A program made the translations under genes and the position numbers. From Acidihalobacter prosperus (GTDB lineage Bacteria > Pseudomonadota > Gammaproteobacteria > DSM-5130 > Acidihalobacteraceae): 64,000 bases of DNA. Position 1 is the stretch's first letter. Each line of letters begins with the position of its first letter. The notes beneath the pieces were generated by a model. The model saw nothing but the letters and a program-made list of their open reading frames with translations. It was not told where the DNA came from and did not search any database. Shown here one piece after another: positions 41,800-50,340 of the stretch. The DNA lies in NCBI RefSeq assembly GCF_000754095.2, contig NZ_JQSG02000001.1, forward strand, positions 481,140 to 545,139, in the 5' to 3' direction.

Positions 41800-44171
41800 G
41801 AATTCCGCCTCAGACCGTGGGTCAGCGCGGCGCCGAGGTCCGCGGCGATCTGCCCGTGTGAGCGTTTAAAGCTGGCCACGTCCGGCGAGTGCACGGTCAT
41901 GTTGACGACGACCGGCTGGCTGGCCGCGCCCTGCGCGAGGTGCTTGCGGCTGAGCACCATCTCGCCGCGCTGCAGGATGGCCGGCACCTCATCGGCCGCG
42001 AGGCCGGGGAAGCCGCCGTTGTGGAATCTCGGCGCGGCCGCGAACGCCATCGCAGGGACGGCCGCGCTGCGGCCGCCGGTGCCGACGACGCCGCCCTCGT
42101 GAAAATATTTAGCCGCCCATGAGCCCAGCGTGCCCACCCAGCCGCCGAGGCCGCCGCCGCTGCCGAAATTGGCGCCGAACAGCTTGCTGGCGATCTGCGC
42201 CGCCGCCGCCTGCGCGGCCATGCGCTGCAAGGTCTGCGCGAAGGCTTGCTCAAGCCCCTTTAAACCCTGTTTGAAGGGGTTGGTCAGAAAGTTGGCCAGG
42301 TCGGACTGGATGCCGCGCGCCGCGCCCACGAAAAACTGGTTCAGCGATGAGCTGGTCTTCTTGGCAGCGTCGGATGCAGCCTTGAGCTGCTTGGTGACCT
42401 TGTCGACGGCCATCTGATATTGCGCGGCGCTGAGATCCCCGGCCTGATATTCGAGCGTGATCTGGTGCAGCTCGCGCTGATATTTCAGCGTCGGATCGAG
42501 CATGTCCTTGACGCGTTGTGCATCGTCGGCGAGTTGCTTGGCATGGCGCTTGGCCTGCGCCTCGGCTTGTTTCTCTGCCTCGGCCTTCTTTTTTGCCGCG
42601 TCGGCGACGGCTTTGAGCTTATCGATCTGATCAAGCAGCACGCGGGCCTCGGCGATCTGTGCCGATGTCGCCCCTTCGGTGCGCAATTTGTAGAGCATCA
42701 CCTCGCGCGACGTCTGGCCATAGGTTGCCGACTGCATTCGCAGTGAGTCGATGATGGCGTTGATCGACTTGAGCTGCTCGGGTGTCTGCATCGATGTGAT
42801 GCTGTCGAGAATGCTCTTGCTGACGAATTGGTTGAGCTGATCTAGCTGCTGCGCGGTACCGACTGCATCCTTACCTGCCTGGTGCAGCGGCGAATTGCCG
42901 GACGAAGCAGGGCCGGTTGGCTTTGAGTAGTCGTGAAGTTCGCGCTGTGCCTGCGCGAGCTGCTTTTGCAGGGACGCCAGCTTGGCCTTTAGCTGGTCGG
43001 AGTTCTTACGCCATTCGGGCATCTGTTGCCCGAACATTGCCGCCATGGCCGATTTTTTCCATGCCGGCGCGTTGATGGTGTCCTGCAGACGTTGAATCTC
43101 GGTTTTGAGCCGGGAGATTCGTACGCGCAATTGATGCGGGTAGGAGGCGTCGAAACCCTTCATCTTGGCAACCAAAACACCGAGGTCAGAGCTGAAACGC
43201 CCGACCAGAGCAAGCGCCTTCACCATGTAGTCAATGAAGCGCCCAAATCCACCAATCAGATTATTCAGGCCTTGCTGGATGGCAGGGTCATTCAGCTCAT
43301 GATTCAGCGTTTGGATCGATTGCGTAAGGGACTCGACGAAGCCGGACGGCTGTGTCTCCAGCTCGAAGATGGTGGTATGCAGACGGTTGAGTTCGGCATT
43401 CAATGAATGCGATGCGCTAACGGCTTCCGGGCCGTATTTTTCGCGCAGCAGTGCGGTGAATTCTTCGAAGAATTGCTTGGCCGGAACTCCGCCATGCTGA
43501 AGCATGTCGTTCAGATTTCCACCCATGCGCTGAACGGCTTCGCTGACCAGCTCGAACGTACCGGGCAGGTGCTGCGCGATCGCACGGAAGTCCTGCATCT
43601 GCAGCCTGCCGAGACTCATGCCCTGTTCGAGCTGGATGAGCAATCCGGACACGTCCTCGGCCGGCGTGTGGAGCACGGTGAAGGTATCTGCCAGGCCGAT
43701 GAAACCCTGGTGAAATTGTTCCTGCGTCAGACCGGCGCTGTAGGCGCTGACCGCCAGGCGCGCGTAAGACTGCGCGGTCAACTGGAGAGCAAGCCCGAGC
43801 CGTTTGCTGGTCTCGCCGACGAACGCCATCTCTTGGCTAGCCCCAGCAGCTGATCCCGTGACATTCTCAAAGGTGTAATGGATGCGCTGCGCCGCGACGT
43901 TAGCCTCGACCAGGCCGCCCGTGAATCGAGTGATGAGATCGCCTGCGTAATAGAGCAGGAACGAATCGCGCAGATCCCGAAACGCACGCGCCGCCATGGA
44001 CGCCCCGTGCGCGGCCTGCTCGGTGGATTTGTTGAGCTGCTTCATGCCGGCGCTGGCCGTGACGCCAGATTCACCTGTGCGTTTGACCTCGCCGGTGATT
44101 TTCTCAAGCTGGCCGACGGCCTGCTGGATATCGGCGCGGATTCGGATCAGCAAATTCATGTCAGTGGACAT
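41796..44171 (-). CDS. Tape measure protein
   Basis: A 791-residue protein setting the tail length. Residues about 65-250 contain the tape-measure N-terminal domain (AAQRIHYTFENVTGSAAGAS, GMSLGRLQMQDFRAIAQHLPGTF). Long helical, Lys/Ala/Gln-rich coiled coil covers about 350-610. The C-terminal 120 residues are Gly/Ala-rich with FHEGGVVGTGGRSAAVPAMAF, a motif common at the end of these proteins. GGAG eight bases before the ATG is a good ribosome site. At about 0.15 nm per residue this suggests a tail a little over 110 nm. Confidence 0.93.
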   Translation of the reverse strand: MSTDMNLLIRIRADIQQAVGQLEKITGEVKRTGESGVTASAGMKQLNKSTEQAAHGASMAARAFRDLRDSFLLYYAGDLITRFTGGLVEANVAAQRIHYTFENVTGSAAGASQEMAFVGETSKRLGLALQLTAQSYARLAVSAYSAGLTQEQFHQGFIGLADTFTVLHTPAEDVSGLLIQLEQGMSLGRLQMQDFRAIAQHLPGTFELVSEAVQRMGGNLNDMLQHGGVPAKQFFEEFTALLREKYGPEAVSASHSLNAELNRLHTTIFELETQPSGFVESLTQSIQTLNHELNDPAIQQGLNNLIGGFGRFIDYMVKALALVGRFSSDLGVLVAKMKGFDASYPHQLRVRISRLKTEIQRLQDTINAPAWKKSAMAAMFGQQMPEWRKNSDQLKAKLASLQKQLAQAQRELHDYSKPTGPASSGNSPLHQAGKDAVGTAQQLDQLNQFVSKSILDSITSMQTPEQLKSINAIIDSLRMQSATYGQTSREVMLYKLRTEGATSAQIAEARVLLDQIDKLKAVADAAKKKAEAEKQAEAQAKRHAKQLADDAQRVKDMLDPTLKYQRELHQITLEYQAGDLSAAQYQMAVDKVTKQLKAASDAAKKTSSSLNQFFVGAARGIQSDLANFLTNPFKQGLKGLEQAFAQTLQRMAAQAAAAQIASKLFGANFGSGGGLGGWVGTLGSWAAKYFHEGGVVGTGGRSAAVPAMAFAAAPRFHNGGFPGLAADEVPAILQRGEMVLSRKHLAQGAASQPVVVNMTVHSPDVASFKRSHGQIAADLGAALTHGLRRNS

Positions 44172-44215
44172 GTGCTAGGCTCCGATGGGGTTTGTTCAGA
44201 CCGAGGGGAGTGGGA

Positions 44216-44524
44216 ATGGCCATCATCAGTTGCCCGGAATGCGGGCACCAGGTATCTGACAAAGCGGCATCGTGCCCTTCATGCGGTACGCCGTTGGCAG
44301 CCGCGGCAACATCTGCCCGCGTCATCGAACAAACGGGCAAAGGATTGAAGGCACAGCAGCTGCTGTCGATCTTGCTGCTGCTTGTTGGCGTGGTGTTTGC
44401 GATCGCGGCCTCCAGTGGTGGTGGATCAAGTTCAGGAGGCATCGGATTGGGCGGCATCATGATCATGATCGGCTTCCTGTGGTATGCCGTGGTCCGCTTC
44501 CGAATCTGGTGGCATCACCGTTAA
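44216..44524 (+). CDS. Zinc-ribbon membrane protein (moron)
   Basis: A 102-residue protein on the plus strand between chaperone and tape measure genes. The first 26 residues form a zinc ribbon: CPECGHQ, then CPSCGTPL. A linker and two membrane segments (about 47-64 and 70-92) follow, then a basic end. GGGGAG lies before the ATG. Its 3' end overlaps the end of the chaperone fusion frame by 4 bp. Being opposite to the late genes, it could be expressed in the lysogen. Confidence 0.8.
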   Translation: MAIISCPECGHQVSDKAASCPSCGTPLAAAATSARVIEQTGKGLKAQQLLSILLLLVGVVFAIAASSGGGSSSGGIGLGGIMIMIGFLWYAVVRFRIWWHHR

Positions 44525-44856
44525 TCGGTATTGCGCAATTTATCGACCCACTTCGTGAACCCATCTCCGCCAGCAAACGCGGCAGCGACTTCTTCGGCCC
44601 TGTCGGCGCGATCGCGCTGTTTCGCCTTGAGCGCCTTGCGGTAGAACAGCTGCATCTGGCGCCGGGTCATTGCATCGACATCCGAGCGCCGATGACCGCG
44701 AGCGATCAGGGCGTCGTAGATGTCTCCGAGGCTGGGGCCTTTCGGTCGCCTGGCGTAGACCCGGCGCCGGCCGTCTGCTGTTCGGCTTTCCTGAACGCCT
44801 GGCGCAGCACCAGGCGGCGCGTGAAAAAACGCGCGTTGACGCCCCAGAACAGCCAA
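44521..44856 (-). CDS. Tail assembly chaperone, C-terminal frame (expressed by -1 frameshift)
   Basis: A second frame overlapping the chaperone gene by 151 bp. Its meaningful part begins near GPSLGDIYDALIARG and continues for about 65 residues, rich in Arg, Gln and Ala. It has no start codon with a ribosome site of its own. It lies in the -1 frame, just ahead of the tape measure, the position where many long-tailed phages make a fused chaperone. The region before about residue 35 is probably shadow. Confidence 0.7.
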   Translation of the reverse strand: MAVLGRQRAFFHAPPGAAPGVQESRTADGRRRVYARRPKGPSLGDIYDALIARGHRRSDVDAMTRRQMQLFYRKALKAKQRDRADRAEEVAAAFAGGDGFTKWVDKLRNTD

Positions 44857-45179
44857 AGCAGATCCAGACCGTCACTGTCCGACAGCGCGTCGATCCACTC
44901 GACCGGGCGATCGCAGGCGGCCGCCATGAGCTGCACCATCTGATCGGGATGCGCGTACAGCGCGTCGTTCAGCGCCTGCATGGATGGGCCTGCTTCCTTC
45001 TCTACCTCCGCACCCATGCTGTCGATGATGGGCTGAGCAATGGGTGCCAGCCGCATGCCTTCCTTGAAACCGAACTCGCGCACCGTGACGATCTCGCCCC
45101 CGATCTCGATCTGCCGATCGGGGAACAAGATCTCGGCCTCGTTGTCCGACGCCTGGGTCTCCTGAGTCTTGTCGGTCAT
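44706..45179 (-). CDS. Tail assembly chaperone
   Basis: A 157-residue acidic protein (start MTDKTQETQASDNEAEILFP) that would coat the tape measure during tail assembly. It follows the major tail protein by 9 bp. The last 20 residues are low-complexity Ala/Ser/Thr/Pro, as usual just before the frameshift site. The candidate slip region CGAAAGGCCCC is at 44734-44744. Confidence 0.82.
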   Translation of the reverse strand: MTDKTQETQASDNEAEILFPDRQIEIGGEIVTVREFGFKEGMRLAPIAQPIIDSMGAEVEKEAGPSMQALNDALYAHPDQMVQLMAAACDRPVEWIDALSDSDGLDLLWLFWGVNARFFTRRLVLRQAFRKAEQQTAGAGSTPGDRKAPASETSTTP

Positions 45180-45188
45180 TCAGCCCCC

Positions 45189-45950
45189 TTAACCGATGGC
45201 CGTGACGCGACCGTACTGGCCGAGGATCGGGTCGACCGGGCGCGCGGAAGCGAACAGCGCGCCACCCTTGAGCTTGGGCGCCATATAAGTATCCGAGATC
45301 GCGCCCATGTTGCTGGCCGGCTCGAAGACGCAGCGGTAGAACTCGATCAGCTGCGGCTTGCCGCCCGCGGCCGAATTCACCGCCTCGAGACGCACCCAGA
45401 CCTCGGCCGGAACGCTCATCATCATCCCGACGTCAGTCGACACGCCGTAGCTGTAGGAAGCCTTGAGGGGAGCGGTGAGCGTCGTGGGGTCGGCAAGCAA
45501 CTGGAACGACCCGTGTACGTCGTTCTCGGTATAGTCGGTGCCGGCCACGAGTGTCTTCGGCGTGCCGGCCGAGTCCGTGATCACCAGGGCGCTGACATTC
45601 GGATTGTCCAGGCGATAGATCGCGTTCTGCTTGAGGGTGCCGTTGATCGTCTCGGACGAGACGCTGCCCGCGACCTTGGCGGTGGAGACGCCCCACAGAT
45701 ATCGGGCGATGTCATCGGGCAGCCACGACTCGTAGTCCAGCTCCAGATCGACCTTGAGGCCGTGGTAAAAACGGTTGTCCTCGCGCGACAGGCCCGACTT
45801 GTGCTCCTGCTTGCTGACGACCGATGCCGACGGCGAGAACAGGCAGCCGCTGGCATCGCCCGTTTCCTCGAATTCCAGCGGATTGCCATTGGCATCCAGG
45901 CCGGCAACCAGAATCGGCCCCTGGCCGCGGAAGTACTGTTCGGTGAGCAT
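45189..45950 (-). CDS. Major tail (tube) protein
   Basis: A 253-residue protein of the size and place of the tube subunit, upstream of the chaperone. The composition is beta-rich with VDLELDYESWLPDDIARYLWG and a middle GTDYTENDVHGSFQLL region. The C-terminus ends in GQYGRVTAIG. It was recognised mainly from context and overall pattern. Confidence 0.82.
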   Translation of the reverse strand: MLTEQYFRGQGPILVAGLDANGNPLEFEETGDASGCLFSPSASVVSKQEHKSGLSREDNRFYHGLKVDLELDYESWLPDDIARYLWGVSTAKVAGSVSSETINGTLKQNAIYRLDNPNVSALVITDSAGTPKTLVAGTDYTENDVHGSFQLLADPTTLTAPLKASYSYGVSTDVGMMMSVPAEVWVRLEAVNSAAGGKPQLIEFYRCVFEPASNMGAISDTYMAPKLKGGALFASARPVDPILGQYGRVTAIG

Positions 45951-45953
45951 GGA

Positions 45954-46187
45954 TTAACCCTCCTGCTTGCCGGTCTGAGTGGTCGGCGCCGGCGTCGGCG
46001 CGGCGGGTTTCTGATCGGCCGGCAGCGGCTGCGCGGGCTTGCCGATCCCCTGCGCCTCGAGCCAGCGCGCCTCGGGCAGCGTGGCCTGGATCGTGGCGCC
46101 CTTGGGTACCAAGACGCCGGCGTGTTTGTGGTTCTCGATGGCGATGGTCACGTCGAACTGTTTCTGTTTCGGCTGATCAGGGGGCAT
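45954..46187 (-). CDS. Small phage structural protein
   Basis: A 77-residue protein with an ordered half (FDVTIAIENHKHAGVLVPKG) and a Pro/Ala/Gln-rich tail. The core VTIAIENHKHAGVLVPKGATI resembles small head-completion or fibre proteins that sit beside Mu-type DUF1320 genes. The function is not known. It overlaps the tail terminator gene by one base. Confidence 0.68.
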   Translation of the reverse strand: MPPDQPKQKQFDVTIAIENHKHAGVLVPKGATIQATLPEARWLEAQGIGKPAQPLPADQKPAAPTPAPTTQTGKQEG

Positions 46188-46639
46188 CAGGTGTCTACCT
46201 CAAGCGTGAATGCGAGCGGGAAATAGGCGAAGCCGGTCGTGTACTTGGGCTTCGGAGGTGTAGCGCGGCGCAGATGCCGCGGGAAATCGGCCGAGAGCTG
46301 AACGCCCTGGAGCGCCTTGATGACGGCGTTCATGATCGGGCCGGCGTCCTCGCGTGCACCTTCGCCCTCGCGGATCTTCTTGACGTTGCGCACGGCGATC
46401 ACGACGAGCCACTGCTGGTAAACGACCTGCGGAGATCCGTAGGTGCCCCGCATATCGGACGCAGACGGTACCGACTCGCCGTTGTAGATCACATGCAATG
46501 CCGGCGTGATCTGCTGGTTCTCCTGTACCGTGGCGAGATCCCCGGCCGTCAAAATAGTGCGGACATTGGCGATCTTGGCCGCTTGCAGGAGCGCCACGAT
46601 CTGCGTCTCGGCATCGAGGTAAGTGGCGGCGAAGGACAT
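46187..46639 (-). CDS. Tail terminator / gp37-like protein
   Basis: A 150-residue protein directly after the DUF1320 gene, where Mu-type phages have gp37 (DUF1834). YLDAETQIVALLQAA at the start and VVYQQWLVVIAVRNVKK in the centre fit the tail-terminator pattern, which caps the tube and joins it to the head. It overlaps DUF1320 by one base. Confidence 0.75.
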   Translation of the reverse strand: MSFAATYLDAETQIVALLQAAKIANVRTILTAGDLATVQENQQITPALHVIYNGESVPSASDMRGTYGSPQVVYQQWLVVIAVRNVKKIREGEGAREDAGPIMNAVIKALQGVQLSADFPRHLRRATPPKPKYTTGFAYFPLAFTLEVDT

Positions 46640-47055
46640 CAGTAGTCCTTGAGCGTGTCATAGGTGAACACCCGCGCCGGAGGATTCGGAGGCGTGACGG
46701 CGTCGGCCGGCTGCGCACCGACGGCGTCGACGCCGAGCTGGATCACGCCATTGGCGACCTGGGTCAGCCATTGCGTGTTCGCCTTGTAGCGATTGGCCAC
46801 CTCAGTCGGCGCCTCGAACGTGTAGAGCCGATATCGGGCGATATCGGCACACACGCGGTTGAGAACGGGAGGCACCGTCGAGAGGGGGAGCGTGTAACGA
46901 CCACCGAGGTAGCTGTCGATCTCGTTGCCGGCGTCGGCAATCGCATCGTCCAGCACGGTCGTGTCGATCGCTCCGGTGTTGTTCCGGTCGGTGAGCTGCA
47001 GCAGCTCATCGTTGCCGAAGCGATCGATCATGTCCTGTTCGGTGGTGTAGGTCAC
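46639..47055 (-). CDS. DUF1320 family head-tail protein (Mu gp36-like)
   Basis: A 138-residue head completion protein. The family start is clear: YTTEQDMIDRFGNDELLQLTDR. DDAIADAGNEIDSYLGGRYTLPL and VCADIARYRLY follow. It binds the portal ring and prepares it for the tail. Confidence 0.92.
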   Translation of the reverse strand: MTYTTEQDMIDRFGNDELLQLTDRNNTGAIDTTVLDDAIADAGNEIDSYLGGRYTLPLSTVPPVLNRVCADIARYRLYTFEAPTEVANRYKANTQWLTQVANGVIQLGVDAVGAQPADAVTPPNPPARVFTYDTLKDY

Positions 47056-47066
47056 AGGCTACGTCC

Positions 47067-47312
47067 TTATTTCTTGGCCGGCTTGCCCGCGACGAAGCCC
47101 TCGAGGCGCAACAGGCCGCTCTCGATCATGGCTTCGAAGTGCTGGAATTCGTCCTCGATCTTCCCGCCGATCTTGTACAGCGTGCCGCTGTGTTTGACGG
47201 GCGACTTGGTGAGGACGGTCACGGTCGCGATATCGTTCGGCGCCGGCGTTTTGGGCGCATCGGTCTCGGTCGCGGCGGCCGGTGTCTGCTGTGTGGTCTC
47301 TTCGGTGGGCAT
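47067..47312 (-). CDS. Small phage head protein (Mu gp35-like position)
   Basis: An 81-residue protein: a Thr/Pro/Ala-rich first 30 residues, then VTVLTKSPVKHSGTLYKIGG and a Lys-rich end. It occupies the place of Mu gp35 between capsid and DUF1320. No firm family was recognised. Confidence 0.7.
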   Translation of the reverse strand: MPTEETTQQTPAAATETDAPKTPAPNDIATVTVLTKSPVKHSGTLYKIGGKIEDEFQHFEAMIESGLLRLEGFVAGKPAKK

Positions 47313-47423
47313 TGTCTTCTCCGTGTGGTTGACGCGAGCCGGCTCAAGGTCGGGAGAGCCGGCTCAATCGCTGCCTCCATCCGAGTTCCCGACGCTCGCG
47401 ATGGCCATCCTCGTCGCAGGGGG

Positions 47424-48497
47424 TTATGCGGGCGTCTGGATCAGGAACGCCGAGTCGATGCTGGTGACCACCGGCGCGCGCTCATACGTGACCGGATAGA
47501 TCCAGCTCTTGGCGTTGCGGTCCTGGTAGGGTTCCTCGGCATACGGCGCGCCGACCATGCGGTACGTGTAGCCGAAGGACGGTTCCTGCTGGCTGGAAGG
47601 TGCAGGCGGCACGTAGGCAAGGACCGCGTTGTTGCCCCACACGTCGACCATGGCTCCCGTGGTTTCGTCGTAGTACACGTCCGTACCGATGACGATCTTG
47701 TCCACCTCCCAAAGGTTGGCCAGCATTTCTGCCGTGATCGAGTCATGCGAGGTGTACTGGAAGCGCGCTACCACGTTGGGATTCTCGCGAGCCGCTTTGA
47801 AGGCAGAAGCCGACAGCAGCAACGTGTTCGGGTACATTCCGATGGCGGTACGGATCGCTTCGCGGTAGTCGAGAATGTCCGCGGTGGGCGTGCCGGCGGC
47901 ATTGGACCACTTGCTTGTACCACTCAGCACCACGGTATTGTTGGCCGGGTAGAGCGCCGCATTCAGCGCCAGCGCGGCCTGGTCGGATTCGAGGCTCTTC
48001 TTCACGACCTGCATGGTGGTCTTGAGATACTGCGCGGCCAGATTGATGCCCGGCACGCGCTCGGCGTCCTGCATGATCTCGAACGGTACCTTCCCTTCGA
48101 CGCTGTCTTCTAGCAGTGCATACGGCAGACCCGCATACCCGAACTCGATGCGCTTGGTGCCGGCGCCCGGCGCGCGGCGCAGATTGAACTTCATGAAGGC
48201 CGTCTTATCGAACGACACGATCTGACCGCCGCGCGTCGAGACGGGCACCTCCGGAAACAAAGCGCTGCCGACGAGCTGCGGATACTGATAACCCTGCACG
48301 ACCTCCGTGACGATCGGGTCGATGATGCGCGCCTGGCTTGGGCTGAGATTGCCGATACCGATGCCGATCGCGCCCATGCCGATCAGATCGTGCGGGTGCA
48401 GGAGGGGATAGCCGAGGAAACCGCAGATCTCGGCGAATACGAGGAAGGCAAAGAGCAGCAGGAATGCCTTCTGGTGTTGGGTGAGCTTGCTGAGCAT
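47424..48497 (-). CDS. Major capsid protein
   Basis: A 357-residue capsid subunit, located between the DUF2190 protein and the head completion genes. From about residue 47 it reads as a normal capsid (GIGNLSPSQARIIDPIVTEV, FDKTAFMKFNLRRAPGA, and near the C-terminus a PYAEEPYQDRNAKSWIYPVTYE core). The first 40 residues form an unusual hydrophobic stretch (FLLLFAFLVFAEICGFLGYP). The upstream ATG has GAGG nine bases before it. The inner ATG at 48377 has no ribosome site, yet would give a more usual N-terminus. Confidence 0.88.
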   Translation of the reverse strand: MLSKLTQHQKAFLLLFAFLVFAEICGFLGYPLLHPHDLIGMGAIGIGIGNLSPSQARIIDPIVTEVVQGYQYPQLVGSALFPEVPVSTRGGQIVSFDKTAFMKFNLRRAPGAGTKRIEFGYAGLPYALLEDSVEGKVPFEIMQDAERVPGINLAAQYLKTTMQVVKKSLESDQAALALNAALYPANNTVVLSGTSKWSNAAGTPTADILDYREAIRTAIGMYPNTLLLSASAFKAARENPNVVARFQYTSHDSITAEMLANLWEVDKIVIGTDVYYDETTGAMVDVWGNNAVLAYVPPAPSSQQEPSFGYTYRMVGAPYAEEPYQDRNAKSWIYPVTYERAPVVTSIDSAFLIQTPA

Positions 48498-48555
48498 GGC
48501 GATATATCCTCGGATTTGAGTGCTGTCGTGCTGACGGATTGGGATCGGGCGCCGG

Positions 48556-48975
48556 TTATCGGCGCGTGATGACCTCGATGATCTGGCCGGCAGCGGTGGC
48601 CGCCTCGAGCGCGTCCGCGAAGACGTATTCGGGCATGATGCCGCCGGTCAGGATGGCGCCATTCGCAGCGGAACTGGTCACAGCCGTGGCGCCCGCCGCC
48701 ACGCCGATCTCGCCGGTACTGGGAATGGCGCGACCCTGCGCATCCATGATCAGCGCGTCGCCGATGGCGATCGCGGCGCCGGCTTCGACCAGGACGGTGT
48801 CGTCGACGTCGACGGTGACCTCATCGCCGATGACCGCATCGAAGTGGGCGACGCCGAGCACCTTCTGGCCCTGCGCGCTGGCCTGCGCGCCGTCGAAGCC
48901 GACGCCGCGATGTTGCGTGATCGCCGTGGTCGCCTTGAGGGTCAGCGACAGATTGACAAGTGATTGACGTCCCAT
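48556..48975 (-). CDS. DUF2190 family capsid decoration protein
   Basis: A 139-residue Ala/Gly/Val-rich beta protein. The pattern GVGFDGAQASAQGQKVLGVAHFDAVIGDEV and TGEIGVAAGATAVTSSAANG is that of DUF2190, a capsid-stabilising protein of the lambda gpD role. It lies between protease and capsid genes, the normal order. Confidence 0.88.
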   Translation of the reverse strand: MGRQSLVNLSLTLKATTAITQHRGVGFDGAQASAQGQKVLGVAHFDAVIGDEVTVDVDDTVLVEAGAAIAIGDALIMDAQGRAIPSTGEIGVAAGATAVTSSAANGAILTGGIMPEYVFADALEAATAAGQIIEVITRR

Positions 48976-48978
48976 GGC

Positions 48979-50340
48979 TTACTGACCTCGCTCGATGGCC
49001 TCGACGGCCTGGATATAGGACACGCTGTGCTTTTCCGAGTAGGCCAAAGCCTGGGCGTGCAATTCGGCGCGTTCCTGGCGGACGCCATAGCCGGGCGGCG
49101 TCTGAACCGTCGCGGTCACGCGTTCGCGCGACTGCTGATTGCCGCGCTCGCCGTAGTCGATCGCCGGCGGCAGATTCGACAGGAAGCTGTTGAGCCACTC
49201 GGTGGCTGGCTTCTTGACGGTCGTGGCGCCCTCGGCGAACTCGACGACGACATCCGCGCCGATGCTGTCCATGAACTCGACCAGACCGGCCTGGTCACGC
49301 GGTAGCACCTTGCCCTCCTTGACGAGCTGCTCGACGAATTCGGTGATGTAGGAGCGGCGCGCCTTGCGCTCGCGATCTACCAGGGCGGCTTCGCGCTCGG
49401 CGAACTGCGCCTCCCTGGCTTGCTGCTCGGCCTCTTTGGCCGCGATCTCTTCTGGGGTCATGGTCTCGGTGGCTCCGTTCTCGGAAAAATCGGCAAGCCG
49501 CATGAGCGACGCCGCAGGGGGGAGTTTGTGGGCCTTCAACAGCTCGACGAGCTTCTTGGCCGCCGCGCGCTTGACGTCGGCGGGAAGATCGACGCCGCCC
49601 CGTGCGCCGACAAGCGCGCCTTGCGCGGCATACAGCGCATGGCGATTGACCTTGCCGCCCGGCTCCTTGATGGGCAGGTGGCACTGGCTTTTGGTTTTCG
49701 GCTGGCCGGGCTTGTTTTCGTCGACCAGGCATGCGCTGCAGTAAGCCTCGGCGCTGGCGTAATCGGATGCCGCGGCTTTCCAGGGCGCGGTCGACAATGC
49801 CTCGGCGAATGCGGTCGCATCGTCGGCCGGGATGCGTTCACGCAGCCAGCGCACGAAGCGCCCGAACAGGGCTTCCTCGGCGTCGCTTTCGGCGAACTCC
49901 ACTTCGACCTGGACGACGCCATCCTCGCCATCGGCGAACTCGGCCTGCTTGAGACCCTTGACCGCCGGCGGCTGCGCGCCGAGGAACCCGACATGGCGCA
50001 GGTAATAAACGCCCGGCACAGGGTTGGCCGGGGAATCGGGGGTGTAGAAGCTGGCGGAGATTTTCTTATAGCGGCCGGCGCTGACGAGTTCGGCGAACTG
50101 CTCTTCGACCTGGTGGGGTTGGGCTTGAAGGGTGTCGCCGATCGCTTCGACGCGACTGACCCAGCCATAGGCAGGATCATCGTGGGCAGGATGCCCGACC
50201 ACGATCGGTGCCTCGTGGATGGCCGGGTCGTAAGCCTGGGCCGTGGCGGCCAGGTCAGCCTCGGTGAAGTTGAGGGTGGCGCCGGACATGGCCGTGTGCC
50301 GGCCGACGCGGAAGATATTGAGCGGATGGGTCATGTCCAT
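48979..50340 (-). CDS. Phage prohead protease / scaffold (Mu gpI/Z-like)
   Basis: A 453-residue protein. The N-terminal 160 residues are the Mu-type protease part: HPLNIFRVGRHTAMSGATLNFTEADL, APIVVGHPAHDDPAYGWV and FYTPDSPANPVPGVYYLRHVGFLGA. A long Glu/Ala/Arg coiled coil (about 285-340) and the C-terminus act as scaffold. A Cys/His cluster sits at about 195-220 (AYCSACLVDENK, SQCHLP). In Mu the same gene also makes a shorter scaffold product from an internal start. Confidence 0.9.
   Translation of the reverse strand: MDMTHPLNIFRVGRHTAMSGATLNFTEADLAATAQAYDPAIHEAPIVVGHPAHDDPAYGWVSRVEAIGDTLQAQPHQVEEQFAELVSAGRYKKISASFYTPDSPANPVPGVYYLRHVGFLGAQPPAVKGLKQAEFADGEDGVVQVEVEFAESDAEEALFGRFVRWLRERIPADDATAFAEALSTAPWKAAASDYASAEAYCSACLVDENKPGQPKTKSQCHLPIKEPGGKVNRHALYAAQGALVGARGGVDLPADVKRAAAKKLVELLKAHKLPPAASLMRLADFSENGATETMTPEEIAAKEAEQQAREAQFAEREAALVDRERKARRSYITEFVEQLVKEGKVLPRDQAGLVEFMDSIGADVVVEFAEGATTVKKPATEWLNSFLSNLPPAIDYGERGNQQSRERVTATVQTPPGYGVRQERAELHAQALAYSEKHSVSYIQAVEAIERGQ

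Noticed and set aside
34012-44183. A 13-base word TGTGCTAGGCTCC shared by 34,012-34,024 and 44,171-44,183
   Set aside because: In the second place it is the tape measure ribosome site. A pair of 13-mers is expected by chance in 31 kb.
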